Below, piece by piece: positions 21,155-29,074 of a stretch of DNA of 64,000 nucleotides (position 1 is its first letter; every line of letters begins with the position of its first letter). Origin of the DNA: JBEKIK01 sp963838495 (GTDB taxonomy: Bacteria; Planctomycetota; Planctomycetia; Pirellulales; Thermoguttaceae). The translations under genes and the position numbers were made by a program. Location: assembly GCA_963838495.1 (NCBI GenBank), contig CAWIRC010000001.1, forward strand, positions 930,001 through 994,000, written 5' to 3'. The notes below the pieces were generated by a model that saw only the letters and a program-made list of their open reading frames with translations, was not told where the DNA came from and ran no database searches.

Positions 21155-21454
21155 ATGCATGGGAATGAAGACCACGGGAACGATGAACTGCCTTTGTGTT
21201 GTCACCGCTGCGGGACCGAACTAGAGCCGGGCAAGGGAAATTACTTCCTGGTTTCTATTGTGGCTATGGCCGATCCGTTCCCGCCCGTTTTCTCGAAAGA
21301 AGATCTCCTCCGCGACGCCAAAGAGGAAATCCGCCGGTTAATCGAACAAATGCGCGACTTGTCGGAAAGGGAGGCGATGGATCAGGTGTATCGCAGGCTG
21401 GTCATTTATCTGTGTAATCCGTGTTATCGTCAATGGATTGAGAATCCGGTTTGA
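21155..21454 (+). CDS. Small protein with two CxxC pairs
   Basis: About 99 residues from ATG 21155; a frame open from TTG 21071 would run through the dispersed repeat and is probably not the true N-terminus, although it overlaps the preceding stop. Two cysteine pairs, CCHRCG near the start and CNPCYRQW near the end, flank a charged helical middle (KEEIRRLIEQMRDLSEREA), suggesting a zinc-binding knuckle built from both ends. No known family recognised. It follows the PPC gene on the same strand. Confidence 0.6.
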   Translation: MHGNEDHGNDELPLCCHRCGTELEPGKGNYFLVSIVAMADPFPPVFSKEDLLRDAKEEIRRLIEQMRDLSEREAMDQVYRRLVIYLCNPCYRQWIENPV

Positions 21455-21812
21455 AGAAGATATTCAATATGGTGTAAAAGGAGTTTCTCGGATGAATCGC
21501 CGGGCGCAGCGCCTCGTTGTTACACACAAGTTTGCATTGGTAATACGTCCCGAAGGGACATTTGATGTTAGCCCAGCAGTTTACTGCTGGGAAAAAGGGA
21601 GGTCGGGTAATTTGCGTCCCGTAGGGACGCTTGAATGCCGACTTTTAACATATCGTTTCAATCGTCCCGACCATGCTTCGCATGGTGCCCGGACGAACCA
21701 ACATTTTTGCCTGATATGCGACCCAGCGATGAATCGCTGGGCTATTGTCGCACGAGCCTACGGGTCGGATTAATGTGAACCAGAGTGCAACAACGGGGCG
21801 GAAGCGCCCGGG
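21455..21812. repeat. Mosaic of adjacent palindromic hairpins
   Basis: No gene. Successive hairpins: CGTCCCGAAGGGACA (21546-21560), CCCAGCAGTTTACTGCTGGG (within 21571-21592), GCGTCCCGTAGGGACGC (21614-21630), CCATGCTTCGCATGG (21671-21685), and CCCAGCGATGAATCGCTGGG (21722-21741). A CGGGCTAAAC repeat shared with 10266-10307 follows at 21797-21840. The reading frame at 21438-21773 is only a translation of these repeats. Confidence 0.85.
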
Positions 21813-22865
21813 CTAAACAGACGTTATATCATCCTGAACTCTGCTCTCGCGTTCCTTTGAATCGATCTGCGGCGGGAGCTTGTCAGCCAATCGCCCGGGC
21901 TGCGACGAATTGCGAGTCAAATACCATTCGTTGCATACCAGCATGACCGAGGCGATTAAAAGCGGCACCCAGTTGTAAATCAAGCGAAAGGCGAGGACGC
22001 CTGCGATAACGCTTGTCTTTTGGGCCTCCGGCAAAAACAACAAGATAAGAGCCTCGAATACGCCGTACCCGCCGGGCACGTGGCTTAGTACGCCCACAAC
22101 AAAGGCGAGCATGAAAACGCCCAGGACTTTTATGTATCCGCCCTCTATGGGAGGCAAAAGGGAATAAAAGACCGCGGCGGCAACTAGCAGGTCGCCGCAG
22201 GCGATGACGATCTGGTAGAGCGTGAGTTTCAGGGGCGGGAGAGGGATATGCCAGCGGAATAATTTAAAAGGCTTGCGGTGAATGGCGCTTAACAGCACAT
22301 ATCCAACCGAGATCAACAGTAGCATGACGCCAGCCCATTGCATATGGGCAAAAATCCATCTTAAAATCCATTCTATTTTTTCAAATTGATGGGGAAGATC
22401 TATATGAACCGGAATCGAGAAGGGGGCAGCGATGAAAACAATGCCCGCCAAAGTGAACACCCCAAACCAGAAGGTCAAGCCCAGGATTATAAGAAGCTCG
22501 ACGATTTTTACAAGCGAAACGCCCCAGGCGGAATAAAGCCGGTAGCGGACAGAAGTACCGAAGAGCGTCGAACCAAAATTATAACTAAAGGTATATCCGG
22601 TAAAGGAAGCCAGGGCGATTTTCTTAAGCGGCAAGTTTTTTTCACCCACCCAGCGAACCGCGAACCAATCATAGCCCACAAGAATTAAATAGTTTACCAC
22701 CGTCAGCAGGGCAGCAATAATCAAGCCACTAAAGGGAATTCCCAGCAAGGCGTTGTACACGTCGGCAAATCTGACGTTCTTCAATTCCTCATAAAGCAGC
22801 CAGGCCGCGCAGAGGAATATCAATAAGATCAAGAGCCTGCCAAAAATGTTAAAATACTTTTTCAT
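21813..22865 (-). CDS. Flippase-like / lysylphosphatidylglycerol synthase TM-region protein (UPF0104 type)
   Basis: 350 residues, inner-membrane, with about eight hydrophobic segments (the first LLILLIFLCAAWLL). Family features include WVGEKNLPLKKIALASFTGY, FGTSVRYRLYSAWGVS and the conserved SHVPGGYGVFEALILLF. This is the membrane half of MprF without the lysyl-transferase domain, similar to YbhN. Related proteins move or flip lipids, but the substrate here is unknown. The C-terminal 30 residues are polar and charged, and the last bases fall in a repeat (21797-21840), so the tail may have been extended by it. Stands alone. Confidence 0.88.
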   Translation of the reverse strand: MKKYFNIFGRLLILLIFLCAAWLLYEELKNVRFADVYNALLGIPFSGLIIAALLTVVNYLILVGYDWFAVRWVGEKNLPLKKIALASFTGYTFSYNFGSTLFGTSVRYRLYSAWGVSLVKIVELLIILGLTFWFGVFTLAGIVFIAAPFSIPVHIDLPHQFEKIEWILRWIFAHMQWAGVMLLLISVGYVLLSAIHRKPFKLFRWHIPLPPLKLTLYQIVIACGDLLVAAAVFYSLLPPIEGGYIKVLGVFMLAFVVGVLSHVPGGYGVFEALILLFLPEAQKTSVIAGVLAFRLIYNWVPLLIASVMLVCNEWYLTRNSSQPGRLADKLPPQIDSKERESRVQDDITSV

Positions 22866-23094
22866 TATCCAACCACGTACACCCTTACCGCCTTACTGCG
22901 TAATCGACCCAGTCGGGCAAATAGGACCCGGGGGGCATTCACACAATCATTTAGGCTGGGATTATACAATATCTTTCGGTTGTTCGACCGTGATTTTATA
23001 AATTATCACTTTCAGCCGAAATTTGCCGCAAAACGCTCCCCGTGAACAGCTTATTTTTTACCAGAAAAAGGGCATTCTGCAATAGCATGTCTCT

Positions 23095-23594
23095 TTAAAT
23101 GCCCGAGCGGCTCAGTTGATCGACCAATTTGAGCAATGTGGGGATCCTATGCGTTCCACGCATCTTTTGGATGTTAGAGGCGGCAAAGGCAGGGGATATT
23201 CCAACTGAAGTCACAAACAATGGTTTTCTGCTCCCGCCGCGGAAGACTTTTTTCGCCAGGGAGGCGTCTTTAAACGCACTTTTGGCAACGCCGATGATCT
23301 TTACTTGCCCGTGCAATGCATTGTAAAGATGGGCTCCAAGGCCCGGCGTCCGCTTCGCATCCAACCAGACATAGCCGTCGATGACCAAGACTTTTATCGT
23401 TTCCCTGACTTTATCGAGAATCTTCAAAATGCAAGGAAGTTCGCGTTTATAGAATTGCCCCGGGACATATTCCTCGACATTTTTGATTACGATTGCGTAT
23501 TTTGATTTCGGGGCAGCGCTTTGCCAGGCGTCAAAGGTCAAACACGCGACTTGGGCACGATCCGGTTTATAATGCACGTCTACGCAAGCAAACA
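23095..23594 (-). CDS. nfi: Endonuclease V
   Basis: Cleaves DNA (or RNA) near deoxyinosine or inosine, a deamination-repair nuclease. About 166 residues from ATG 23594 (MFACVDVHYK), shorter than E. coli Nfi (about 220) but like a compact branch. Motifs: ACVDVHY (first metal-binding Asp), YVPGQFYKRELPCIL, VLVIDGYVWLD (second acidic site) and GLGAHLY, then IIGVAKSAFK. A TTG at 23631 would extend it upstream to the kdpD stop. I prefer the ATG because family members begin almost exactly there. It lies directly after the kdpD half gene on the same strand and may be transcribed with it, though no functional link is known. Confidence 0.85.
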
Positions 23595-23632
23595 TGGCGG
23601 AGGGAAAATTTTTTGAAATGAATCGGGGCAAA

Positions 23633-24781
23633 CTACGGAGCCGGAGGGCTGTTGTCCACCACGATCACATCCACGCCCGGAATGGCTTGCATGAGGTGAT
23701 CGAGTATGGATCGCCCGAACCAGCGCCGATACCAGGGCTGGCGGCTGCGGCCCAGGACAATGTGGGTGATGCCGTATTCCTTGGCAAAGGCGTCGATGGT
23801 GCTGACGAGATTGGCGCCCTTGAAGGCCAGGGACGTGCCGCCCAACTGCCGGGCAAGTTCGAGGTTGTTGCTGATTTTCCGCTGCGTGGCGGCATCAATG
23901 TGTTCCGGGGCCTCGCGCGGGGTTTGCACGTACACGGCGTACCAGGGAGCGCCCATGCGATCGGCAATTCGGGCGGCCTTTCGCAACAGGGCCGCGGCAT
24001 GGGGACTTTGCGAACTGAGGCAGGCCATTACCCGCTCCGAGCCCGAGGCACGTTGGCCGCTTCTTTGTTCTTTTTCACGTCGATGACTGTCCAGGCGAAA
24101 GGCGATTTCCTCCATGGCCAGTTCCCTGAGTTGCGTTAAATTGTCCGGCGCGAAAAAGTTCTCCATGGCCGCTTGAATTCGCTCGGGAGGATATATTTTT
24201 CCGGCCTGGAGCCGATCGCGCAGGTCTTCGGCCGATAGATCGACGTTGACGATCTGGTCGGCCATGGCCACCACGTAATCAGGAATCCGCTCCTTGACAC
24301 GGACTCCGGTGGCGCGCTCGACGATGTCGTGCAGGCTTTCCAAGTGTTGGATATTAAGGGTGGTGATTACGTTGGAGCCCGCGCGCAGGATTTCCTCCAC
24401 GTCCTGGTAGCGTTTCGGATTACGGCTGCCCGGGGCGTTTGTGTGGGCCAGTTCGTCGATCAGCGCGATGGTGGGGCGGCGGGCGATGACGGCGTCCACG
24501 TCCATTTCTTCAAGCACGATGCCGCGATACTCGATGCGGCGGCGGGGGATCTGCTCGAGATCGCCGATCTGGGCGGCGGTTTCCGGGCGGCCGTGGGTTT
24601 CGACAAAGCCGATGGCTACGTCCACGCCCTGCCTGCGCAGTCGGTTTCCTTCCTGGAGCATATCATAGGTCTTGCCCACCCCGGCGGCGAAACCCAGATA
24701 GATTTTCAGCCGCCCGCGCTGCTGGCGCCGGATCAGGTCGAGAAACAATTCGGGTTTGGATTGGGGTTCGTCGCCGGACAC
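23633..24781 (-). CDS. kdpD: KdpD N-terminal sensor protein lacking the kinase half
   Basis: 382 residues, against about 900 for full KdpD. Residues about 20-230 are the KdpD domain: a P-loop YLGFAAGVGKTYDML, then VAIGFVETHGRPET, and IALIDELAHTNAPGSRNPKR. Residues about 250-375 are a universal-stress-protein-like domain (VMACLSSQSPHAAALLRKAA, ITHIVLGRSRQPWYRRWFG), which in other KdpDs binds small ligands. There are no transmembrane helices and no histidine kinase domains. The kinase is encoded just upstream as a separate protein (7-base gap), so the sensor acts in trans or as a complex. Such N-terminal-only KdpDs are known in several bacteria. The gene is divergent from kdpFABC and presumably tunes it in response to K+. 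Confidence 0.92.
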   Translation of the reverse strand: MSGDEPQSKPELFLDLIRRQQRGRLKIYLGFAAGVGKTYDMLQEGNRLRRQGVDVAIGFVETHGRPETAAQIGDLEQIPRRRIEYRGIVLEEMDVDAVIARRPTIALIDELAHTNAPGSRNPKRYQDVEEILRAGSNVITTLNIQHLESLHDIVERATGVRVKERIPDYVVAMADQIVNVDLSAEDLRDRLQAGKIYPPERIQAAMENFFAPDNLTQLRELAMEEIAFRLDSHRREKEQRSGQRASGSERVMACLSSQSPHAAALLRKAARIADRMGAPWYAVYVQTPREAPEHIDAATQRKISNNLELARQLGGTSLAFKGANLVSTIDAFAKEYGITHIVLGRSRQPWYRRWFGRSILDHLMQAIPGVDVIVVDNSPPAP

Positions 24782-24788
24782 GGTTTAT

Positions 24789-26660
24789 TTAAAAATTATC
24801 GGGTGTATTTGCTTGTCGTTCATTTGTCCACACGGGCATGGACATGCTAAAAACGGTTTTTTCTTCGGGCGTGCTTTCACAACGGACCGATCCGCCATGT
24901 GCCGCGATGATTTCGCGCACGATTGCCAGCCCAAGCCCGCTGCCGCCGCGGGCTGTATCGCCGGGCACGCGGAAATATCGTTCGAATACATAAGGCAGGA
25001 ACTGGGCGGGAATCCCGGAGCCGGTATCGGCGACTGAAAACACGATTTTATCGGCGGCGGGTTCGGCGGCCAGCGTGATCCGCCCGCCCTGGGGCGTATG
25101 CGTCAAGGCGTTGTCCAGCAGGTTTTGCAAGGCGTGCTGGAATTGATCGGCATCGGCGGCCACGGGTGGTAAATTATCGGGAGCTTCGACCGACAAGGCC
25201 ACGCCTTGATCGGCGGCGCGGGGCTGGAAAGCATCGGCGGCCACGCGCAGAAGCAAGGCCGGGCGTTCGGGCCGCAAATGGAGCTGAATTTTCCCCTGTT
25301 CCAGACGGGCCAGGTCGAGCAGGTTGTTGATCATCACCAAGAGCCGTTCGGCATTATCACGGGCGTCAACGAGCAGTTCAAGCTGCTTGGGCGTGAGTGC
25401 CCCGATGTTTTCCTCCAAAAGCAGGTGCAGCACCAGGCGAATGCTCGTCAGCGGCGTTTTCAACTCGTGGCTTACAGTGGCCACAAGATTGGTTTTCATA
25501 TCGTCCAACAGGCGAAAACGGGTAACATCCTCCAGCAGGACCGCCGCGCCCAGGGTGTCGCCGTCGGAATCGCGAATAGGCAGGATGCGGGGCAGAAAAG
25601 TATGCGTTTTGTCGCCGATCTGCACCACGATGGCCTTGTCGAAACCCTCGGGCACATATTCCCGCTGGTTATTTAGCGCGTCGGCCAAGGGTTGGCGCAG
25701 AGACTCGGGCGGCTGCCAAACGGCGGGCAATATTTCGCCTTTTTCCGGCAACGTGCCCACCAGCAGGCGGCGAGCCACGGGGTTGGCCAATTCCACGCGC
25801 TGCTGCCGGTTGACCACCAGCACCGGATCGGGGAAGGAATCGATCGTGGCCTGGCTCGTGCGCTGTGCGCGGATCAATTGAGCCTTGTGCGATTTCTGGA
25901 AATTCCGCAGTTCGCGGGCCATGTTGTTAAAGGCCTTGGCGAGTTGCCCCAGTTCATCCTCGGAATTAACGGGCACGAGCTGGTCGAGGTTGCCGGCGCC
26001 GATGGCCGCGGCCGATTCGGTGGCGGCGCGGATCGGTTGCAGAATGGTGCGGATGGTGCTGACAATCAACAGCACGGCCAAGACTATGCCGAATGCCAGG
26101 CCCGCGCCGTACCAGAGCAGGGCGGATCGGGCCACGCGCCGGGCATTGCGGTTGGCTCGCTTCATGTTGTCCTGATTGATCTTGAGAATATTGCCGGAAA
26201 CGGCCTTGATTTCTTGAAATGTCTTGTACAAGCCCGGCTGATCCTGGCCGCCAAAGTAAAGTAGATCGCGATCACTGGCCGGACTGGCGTAAAACTTATC
26301 GCCCTGCTGGCGATAACGGCGGCCAAGGGCTGCCAGTTTTTCGGCCAACTCGGCTTCTCCCGAAAGAGTAATGTTGTTCTGCTCATCGGTCACTCTCTCA
26401 TCGAAGAGCTTCCAATTATCTTCATATTGTTTGCGGGAATCCTTTTCGTGACCGGCCAAGGTGAATTGGAACGATGAATCGATGCGTTCCAAGGCCTCGT
26501 TAAGATCGCGCATGTAAATCACACTGTCGTAGTTCTCCCGCAAAATCCGATCGATCCGGTTGCCCAAATCATAAATCAAGAAGGTGGCCGTTCCACCCAG
26601 AGCCAAGAGCAGGGCGAAGAGGGGAATCATGGCGACGATGATTCGATGTCTGAGGGTCAT
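24789..26660 (-). CDS. Membrane sensor histidine kinase of the kdp locus
   Basis: About 623 residues from ATG 26660 (AAGGTG six bases upstream; the ATG at 26696 has no such site). Order: TM1 IIVAMIPLFALLLALGGTAT, a helical periplasmic domain with MCP-like four-helix character, TM2 AGLAFGIVLAVLLIVSTI, HAMP (LQPIRAATESAAAIGAGNLD), PAS (IDSFPDPVLVVNRQQRVELA), HisKA with the phospho-His in VATVSHELKTPLTSIRL, and a HATPase with N box LLDNALTHTPQGG, G1 VADTGSGIPAQFL and G2 GGSGLGLAIVREI. All catalytic boxes are intact. It lies between the sigma-54 response regulator and the KdpD half, so it supplies the kinase that the KdpD protein lacks. Confidence 0.93.
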   Translation of the reverse strand: MTLRHRIIVAMIPLFALLLALGGTATFLIYDLGNRIDRILRENYDSVIYMRDLNEALERIDSSFQFTLAGHEKDSRKQYEDNWKLFDERVTDEQNNITLSGEAELAEKLAALGRRYRQQGDKFYASPASDRDLLYFGGQDQPGLYKTFQEIKAVSGNILKINQDNMKRANRNARRVARSALLWYGAGLAFGIVLAVLLIVSTIRTILQPIRAATESAAAIGAGNLDQLVPVNSEDELGQLAKAFNNMARELRNFQKSHKAQLIRAQRTSQATIDSFPDPVLVVNRQQRVELANPVARRLLVGTLPEKGEILPAVWQPPESLRQPLADALNNQREYVPEGFDKAIVVQIGDKTHTFLPRILPIRDSDGDTLGAAVLLEDVTRFRLLDDMKTNLVATVSHELKTPLTSIRLVLHLLLEENIGALTPKQLELLVDARDNAERLLVMINNLLDLARLEQGKIQLHLRPERPALLLRVAADAFQPRAADQGVALSVEAPDNLPPVAADADQFQHALQNLLDNALTHTPQGGRITLAAEPAADKIVFSVADTGSGIPAQFLPYVFERYFRVPGDTARGGSGLGLAIVREIIAAHGGSVRCESTPEEKTVFSMSMPVWTNERQANTPDNF

Positions 26661-26689
26661 AAATGCACCTTGATTATTACCTCGGATCA

Positions 26690-26727
26690 CCCTCACCCCT
26701 TACCCCTCTCCCAAAAGGAGAGGGGAT
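26690..26727. repeat. Palindromic dispersed repeat copy between cistrons
   Basis: CCCTCACCCCTTACCCCTCT followed by CCCAAAAGGAGAGGGG, in the short gap between the response regulator stop and the kinase start. Same family as 21098-21140. It can form a hairpin in the operon transcript. Confidence 0.85.
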
Positions 26728-26734
26728 AATGGTG

Positions 26735-28065
26735 TCAAATGCCGAATTTTTTTCGTTTCCGATATAGTGTGCTTGGATCGATGCCCAATTTGGCGGCCGC
26801 TTCCTCGATCGTGCCTGCCGAATCTAGTATTCGCCGAATGTGATCGGCTTCGATCTGTTCCAGGGTCATGGTTTCCGCCGCCGGACCGGGCTCGCGGCCG
26901 CCGCCGCCAATCTGGGAGGGCAGGTCGCCAGGTTCGACAAAAGGTCCGGAGGCTAAAATTACGCCGCGCTCGATGGCGTTTCGCAATTCGCGAATGTTAC
27001 CGGGCCAGGGGTAATTTACAATTACTTTGCGGGCGGCCTCGCTTAGGCCAGTTACGTTTTTGCCGTTTTGGCGGGCAAAAAACCTGAGCAGATGCTCGGC
27101 CAAAGGCAAGATGTCGGCCGGCCTTTGACGCAAGGGCGGCAGAACCACTTCGATCACGTTCAGGCGGTAAAAAAGATCTTCTCGAAAGCAGCCGGCCAAA
27201 ATGGCGCTTTCCAAGTTATGGTTGGTGGCGGCAATTACCCGCACGTTGCCGGTCATGGTTCGGGTCTCGCCGACCCGCTCGTAGCACTTCTCTTGAATCA
27301 AACGCAAGAGTTTTGGCTGCAAAGTCAAGGGCAGATCGCCGATCTCATCGAGGAACAAGGTGCCCCCTTCCGCGACGGCCACTTTTCCGATCGTATCCTT
27401 TACCGCCCCGGTAAATGCCCCTTGCACGTGCCCGAACAATTCACTTTCCAGCAGTTCGGCGGACAGGCTGGGACAGGCAATGGTGATAAAAGGGCCGTTA
27501 GCGCGGGGACTGCGGGCATGGATCGCCCGGGCGAGCACGCCTTTGCCTGTGCCGCTTTCGCCGCGGAGCAAGATCGTGGCTTCGCTGGCCGCCGCTTTGA
27601 ATACTACATCCAAGGCCTGACTCATGAGCGACTCGCTGGTCTGCAAATCGACCTCCGGCACGACCGAGCGAACCTGCTCTTCCAAATCGTTGACCTGGTA
27701 TTGCAGCCGGCGCATGCGCTCGATCCGGTCCAAGACCACACGGAGTTGATCGGGGGTAAACGGCTTGGGCAGGTAATCAAACGCCCCACGGCGCATGGCC
27801 TCGACCGCCGTTTCGATCGTGGCATAGGCGGTAACTATGACCACATCCAGCCCGGCGCAAGGTTCAAAAGTTTTGGAAGCAGGTCCAATCCATGTTCTTT
27901 GGCCAGGCGCAAATCGAGAAATGCGACTTCATAAGGACGATGCGCCAGGAGTTCAAGGGCCTGAATACCGTCGCTCGCTTCGGCGGCTTTATGTCCAAGC
28001 ACTTCCAATGACACGCAAAGGGTGTGTCTCAGGCTTGCGTCGTCGTCAATCACCAGAATGTTCAT
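26735..28065 (-). CDS. Sigma-54-dependent response regulator of the kdp locus (frameshifted)
   Basis: NtrC-type activator, about 443 residues after frame correction. Receiver: MNILVIDDDASLRHTL with the acidic pocket, phospho-Asp in VAFLDLRLAKEHG. The frame breaks at about 27848-27855, where one added G gives LNLAPGLDVVIVTAY, and continues with the conserved Lys in FDYLPKPFT. AAA+ domain: Walker A LLRGESGTGKGVLAR, the sigma-54-contacting GAFTGA (HVQGAFTGAVKD), Walker B GGTLFLDEIGDLPL, and the R-finger region FREDLFYRLNVI. The Fis-type helix-turn-helix ends the protein (IEEAAAKLGIDPSTLYRKR). The usual Kdp regulator, KdpE, is an OmpR-type protein. Here a sigma-54 activator takes its place, divergent from kdp structural genes, with a matching promoter and palindrome in the gap. 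Without correction the receiver is separated from the ATPase. Confidence 0.92.
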
Positions 28066-28108
28066 GGGACGTGTCCCGCGCCAATTTTAGAGCCAAGTAA
28101 CTTGTATT

Positions 28109-28128
28109 TTGCACGATGTATCGTGCAA
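28109..28128. promoter_or_regulatory. Perfect palindrome, likely activator binding site
   Basis: TTGCACGAT (28109-28117), spacer GT, ATCGTGCAA (28120-28128): a perfect 9-2-9 inverted repeat between the divergent regulator and kdp units. It lies about 110 bases before the expected start of the sigma-54 promoter at 28213, the usual place for an enhancer-type upstream site. Half-sites with GCACGA recur at 28740-28778. Confidence 0.65.
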
Positions 28129-28212
28129 TATGCAATGCCATTGAAAATATACCTTGGAGAGCAATTGTTGTAACTTGTTATAGATATGGGGCTTGCGCCT
28201 TTCAACTAATTA

Positions 28213-28228
28213 TGGCATGTAAGATGCT
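28213..28228 (+). promoter_or_regulatory. Sigma-54 (-24/-12) promoter upstream of the kdp genes
   Basis: TGGCATGTAAGATGCT has the essential GG (28214-28215) and GC (28226-28227) with ten bases between, matching TGGCAC-N5-TTGCW at nearly every conserved position. Transcription would start near 28239, about 105 bases before the first gene at 28344. Confidence 0.65.
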
Positions 28229-28343
28229 TTTGGTTAAACACAGATAAGATGCCATAGACAAGATATTACATAAACGATCAATGAGAGTATCGCATTAAAA
28301 TAGATTTGGCCGGCAAAGTCCATCCGATAACGGAGGGCACATC

Positions 28344-28700
28344 GTGTACGGTAATTCATGGAAAAAAGTGATCATCAGCAGTTTTGTGCTTGGTGTCGCA
28401 GGGATAATGACATGCATCTCCGCCCTGCTGAGCGACCTTGTGCCGGCGTGGTCGGTGTTGGCATTTATTGCCGTGCTGATCCCGTTAGGACTTGTAATTG
28501 TGGGCATCTTGGCGGGCTTTGTCTGGCTCGGCGACAAGTTTGAAGATTACTTAGACGAGAAAGAAAATAATCTGCTCGAAGGGAGAAAGCGAAAATCGGA
28601 CAAGGATATCAATCCGAACGACCAACCGTTTCATCATGAATCAAATAGCCGTTATATAAAATATGCATCCCCGCAGCCCGGCCGCTTGATAGACCAGTAA
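28344..28700 (+). CDS. Small membrane protein, first gene of the kdp unit
   Basis: 118 residues from GTG 28344, supported by GGAGGG six bases upstream. Two hydrophobic helices, VIISSFVLGVAGIMTCISAL and VLAFIAVLIPLGLVIVGILA, then a charged cytosolic tail (KFEDYLDEKENNLLEGRKRK). No family recognised. It is the first gene behind the sigma-54 promoter, so it would be co-regulated with the potassium pump if transcription continues over the 147-base gap to the next small gene. It could be an accessory or regulatory peptide of the system; this is inference from position. Confidence 0.7.
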   Translation: MYGNSWKKVIISSFVLGVAGIMTCISALLSDLVPAWSVLAFIAVLIPLGLVIVGILAGFVWLGDKFEDYLDEKENNLLEGRKRKSDKDINPNDQPFHHESNSRYIKYASPQPGRLIDQ

Positions 28701-28739
28701 TACTTCCACCCTTCGCGGTTCAGGGCCTGCGAAACCGTT

Positions 28740-28778
28740 TCGTGCCATGAGATTGCCGCCAACAAAAAAATGGCACGA
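28740..28778. promoter_or_regulatory. Inverted repeat upstream of the kdp peptide genes
   Basis: TCGTGCCAT (28740-28748) and ATGGCACGA (28770-28778) form a perfect 9-bp inverted repeat with a 21-base loop. The arms share GCACGA with the palindrome at 28109-28128. It may be a second binding site pair or an RNA hairpin in the leader. Confidence 0.45.
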
Positions 28779-28847
28779 TCAATAATTTACATTCGCAGTG
28801 ATTGTTAGTTTGATAAATGGCATCAACAATATAGAGGAGCGATCGAC

Positions 28848-28943
28848 ATGGACCTGACAATTTGGCTTCCCGCAATGTTCATTCTAGGAATGGCGACTCT
28901 GGCTGTGTTATTTGCTTTTATTATTGCCTGTGACAAGGTGTAA
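28848..28943 (+). CDS. 31-residue membrane peptide preceding kdpF
   Basis: ATG 28848 to TAA 28943, with a GAGGAG ribosome site 7-8 bases upstream. The product MDLTIWLPAMFILGMATLAV is followed by a further hydrophobic stretch and ACDKV: a single membrane helix with a short polar end. It sits 11 bases ahead of kdpF and is the same size class. It may be a second small subunit or stabiliser of the pump. The good ribosome site and the tight spacing argue that it is real. Confidence 0.75.
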   Translation: MDLTIWLPAMFILGMATLAVLFAFIIACDKV

Positions 28944-28954
28944 GAGGATTGGAC

Positions 28955-29044
28955 ATGGATATTTTAACATGGCTGACTGCAGTCGTTGCGGTTTTGCTCT
29001 TGATTTATCTATTTGCCGCGTTAGTGCGGCCTGAATGGTTTTAA
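28955..29044 (+). CDS. kdpF: KdpF small subunit
   Basis: 29 residues, ATG 28955 to TAA 29044, GAGGATTGGAC upstream. One membrane helix (WLTAVVAVLLLIYLFAALV) followed by RPEWF, the usual KdpF ending. KdpF stabilises the KdpABC complex in the inner membrane. It stands 30 bases before kdpA. Confidence 0.9.
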   Translation: MDILTWLTAVVAVLLLIYLFAALVRPEWF

Positions 29045-29074
29045 GTTGTCCCTTGATAAAAAAGGACGTACTCC

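Noticed and set aside
21438..21773. 111-codon frame
   Set aside because: It is a straight translation of the hairpin mosaic.
24789..26660. Merging the histidine kinase and the KdpD half into one broken kdpD gene
   Set aside because: The kinase gene comes first in the operon, has its own ribosome site and a different membrane layout. Order and domain content do not fit a split by one mutation.
28771..28786. TGGCACGATCAATAAT as a sigma-54 promoter right before the kdp peptides
   Set aside because: The -24 half is perfect, but the -12 half has AA where GC is essential. It fits better as one arm of the inverted repeat 28740-28778.
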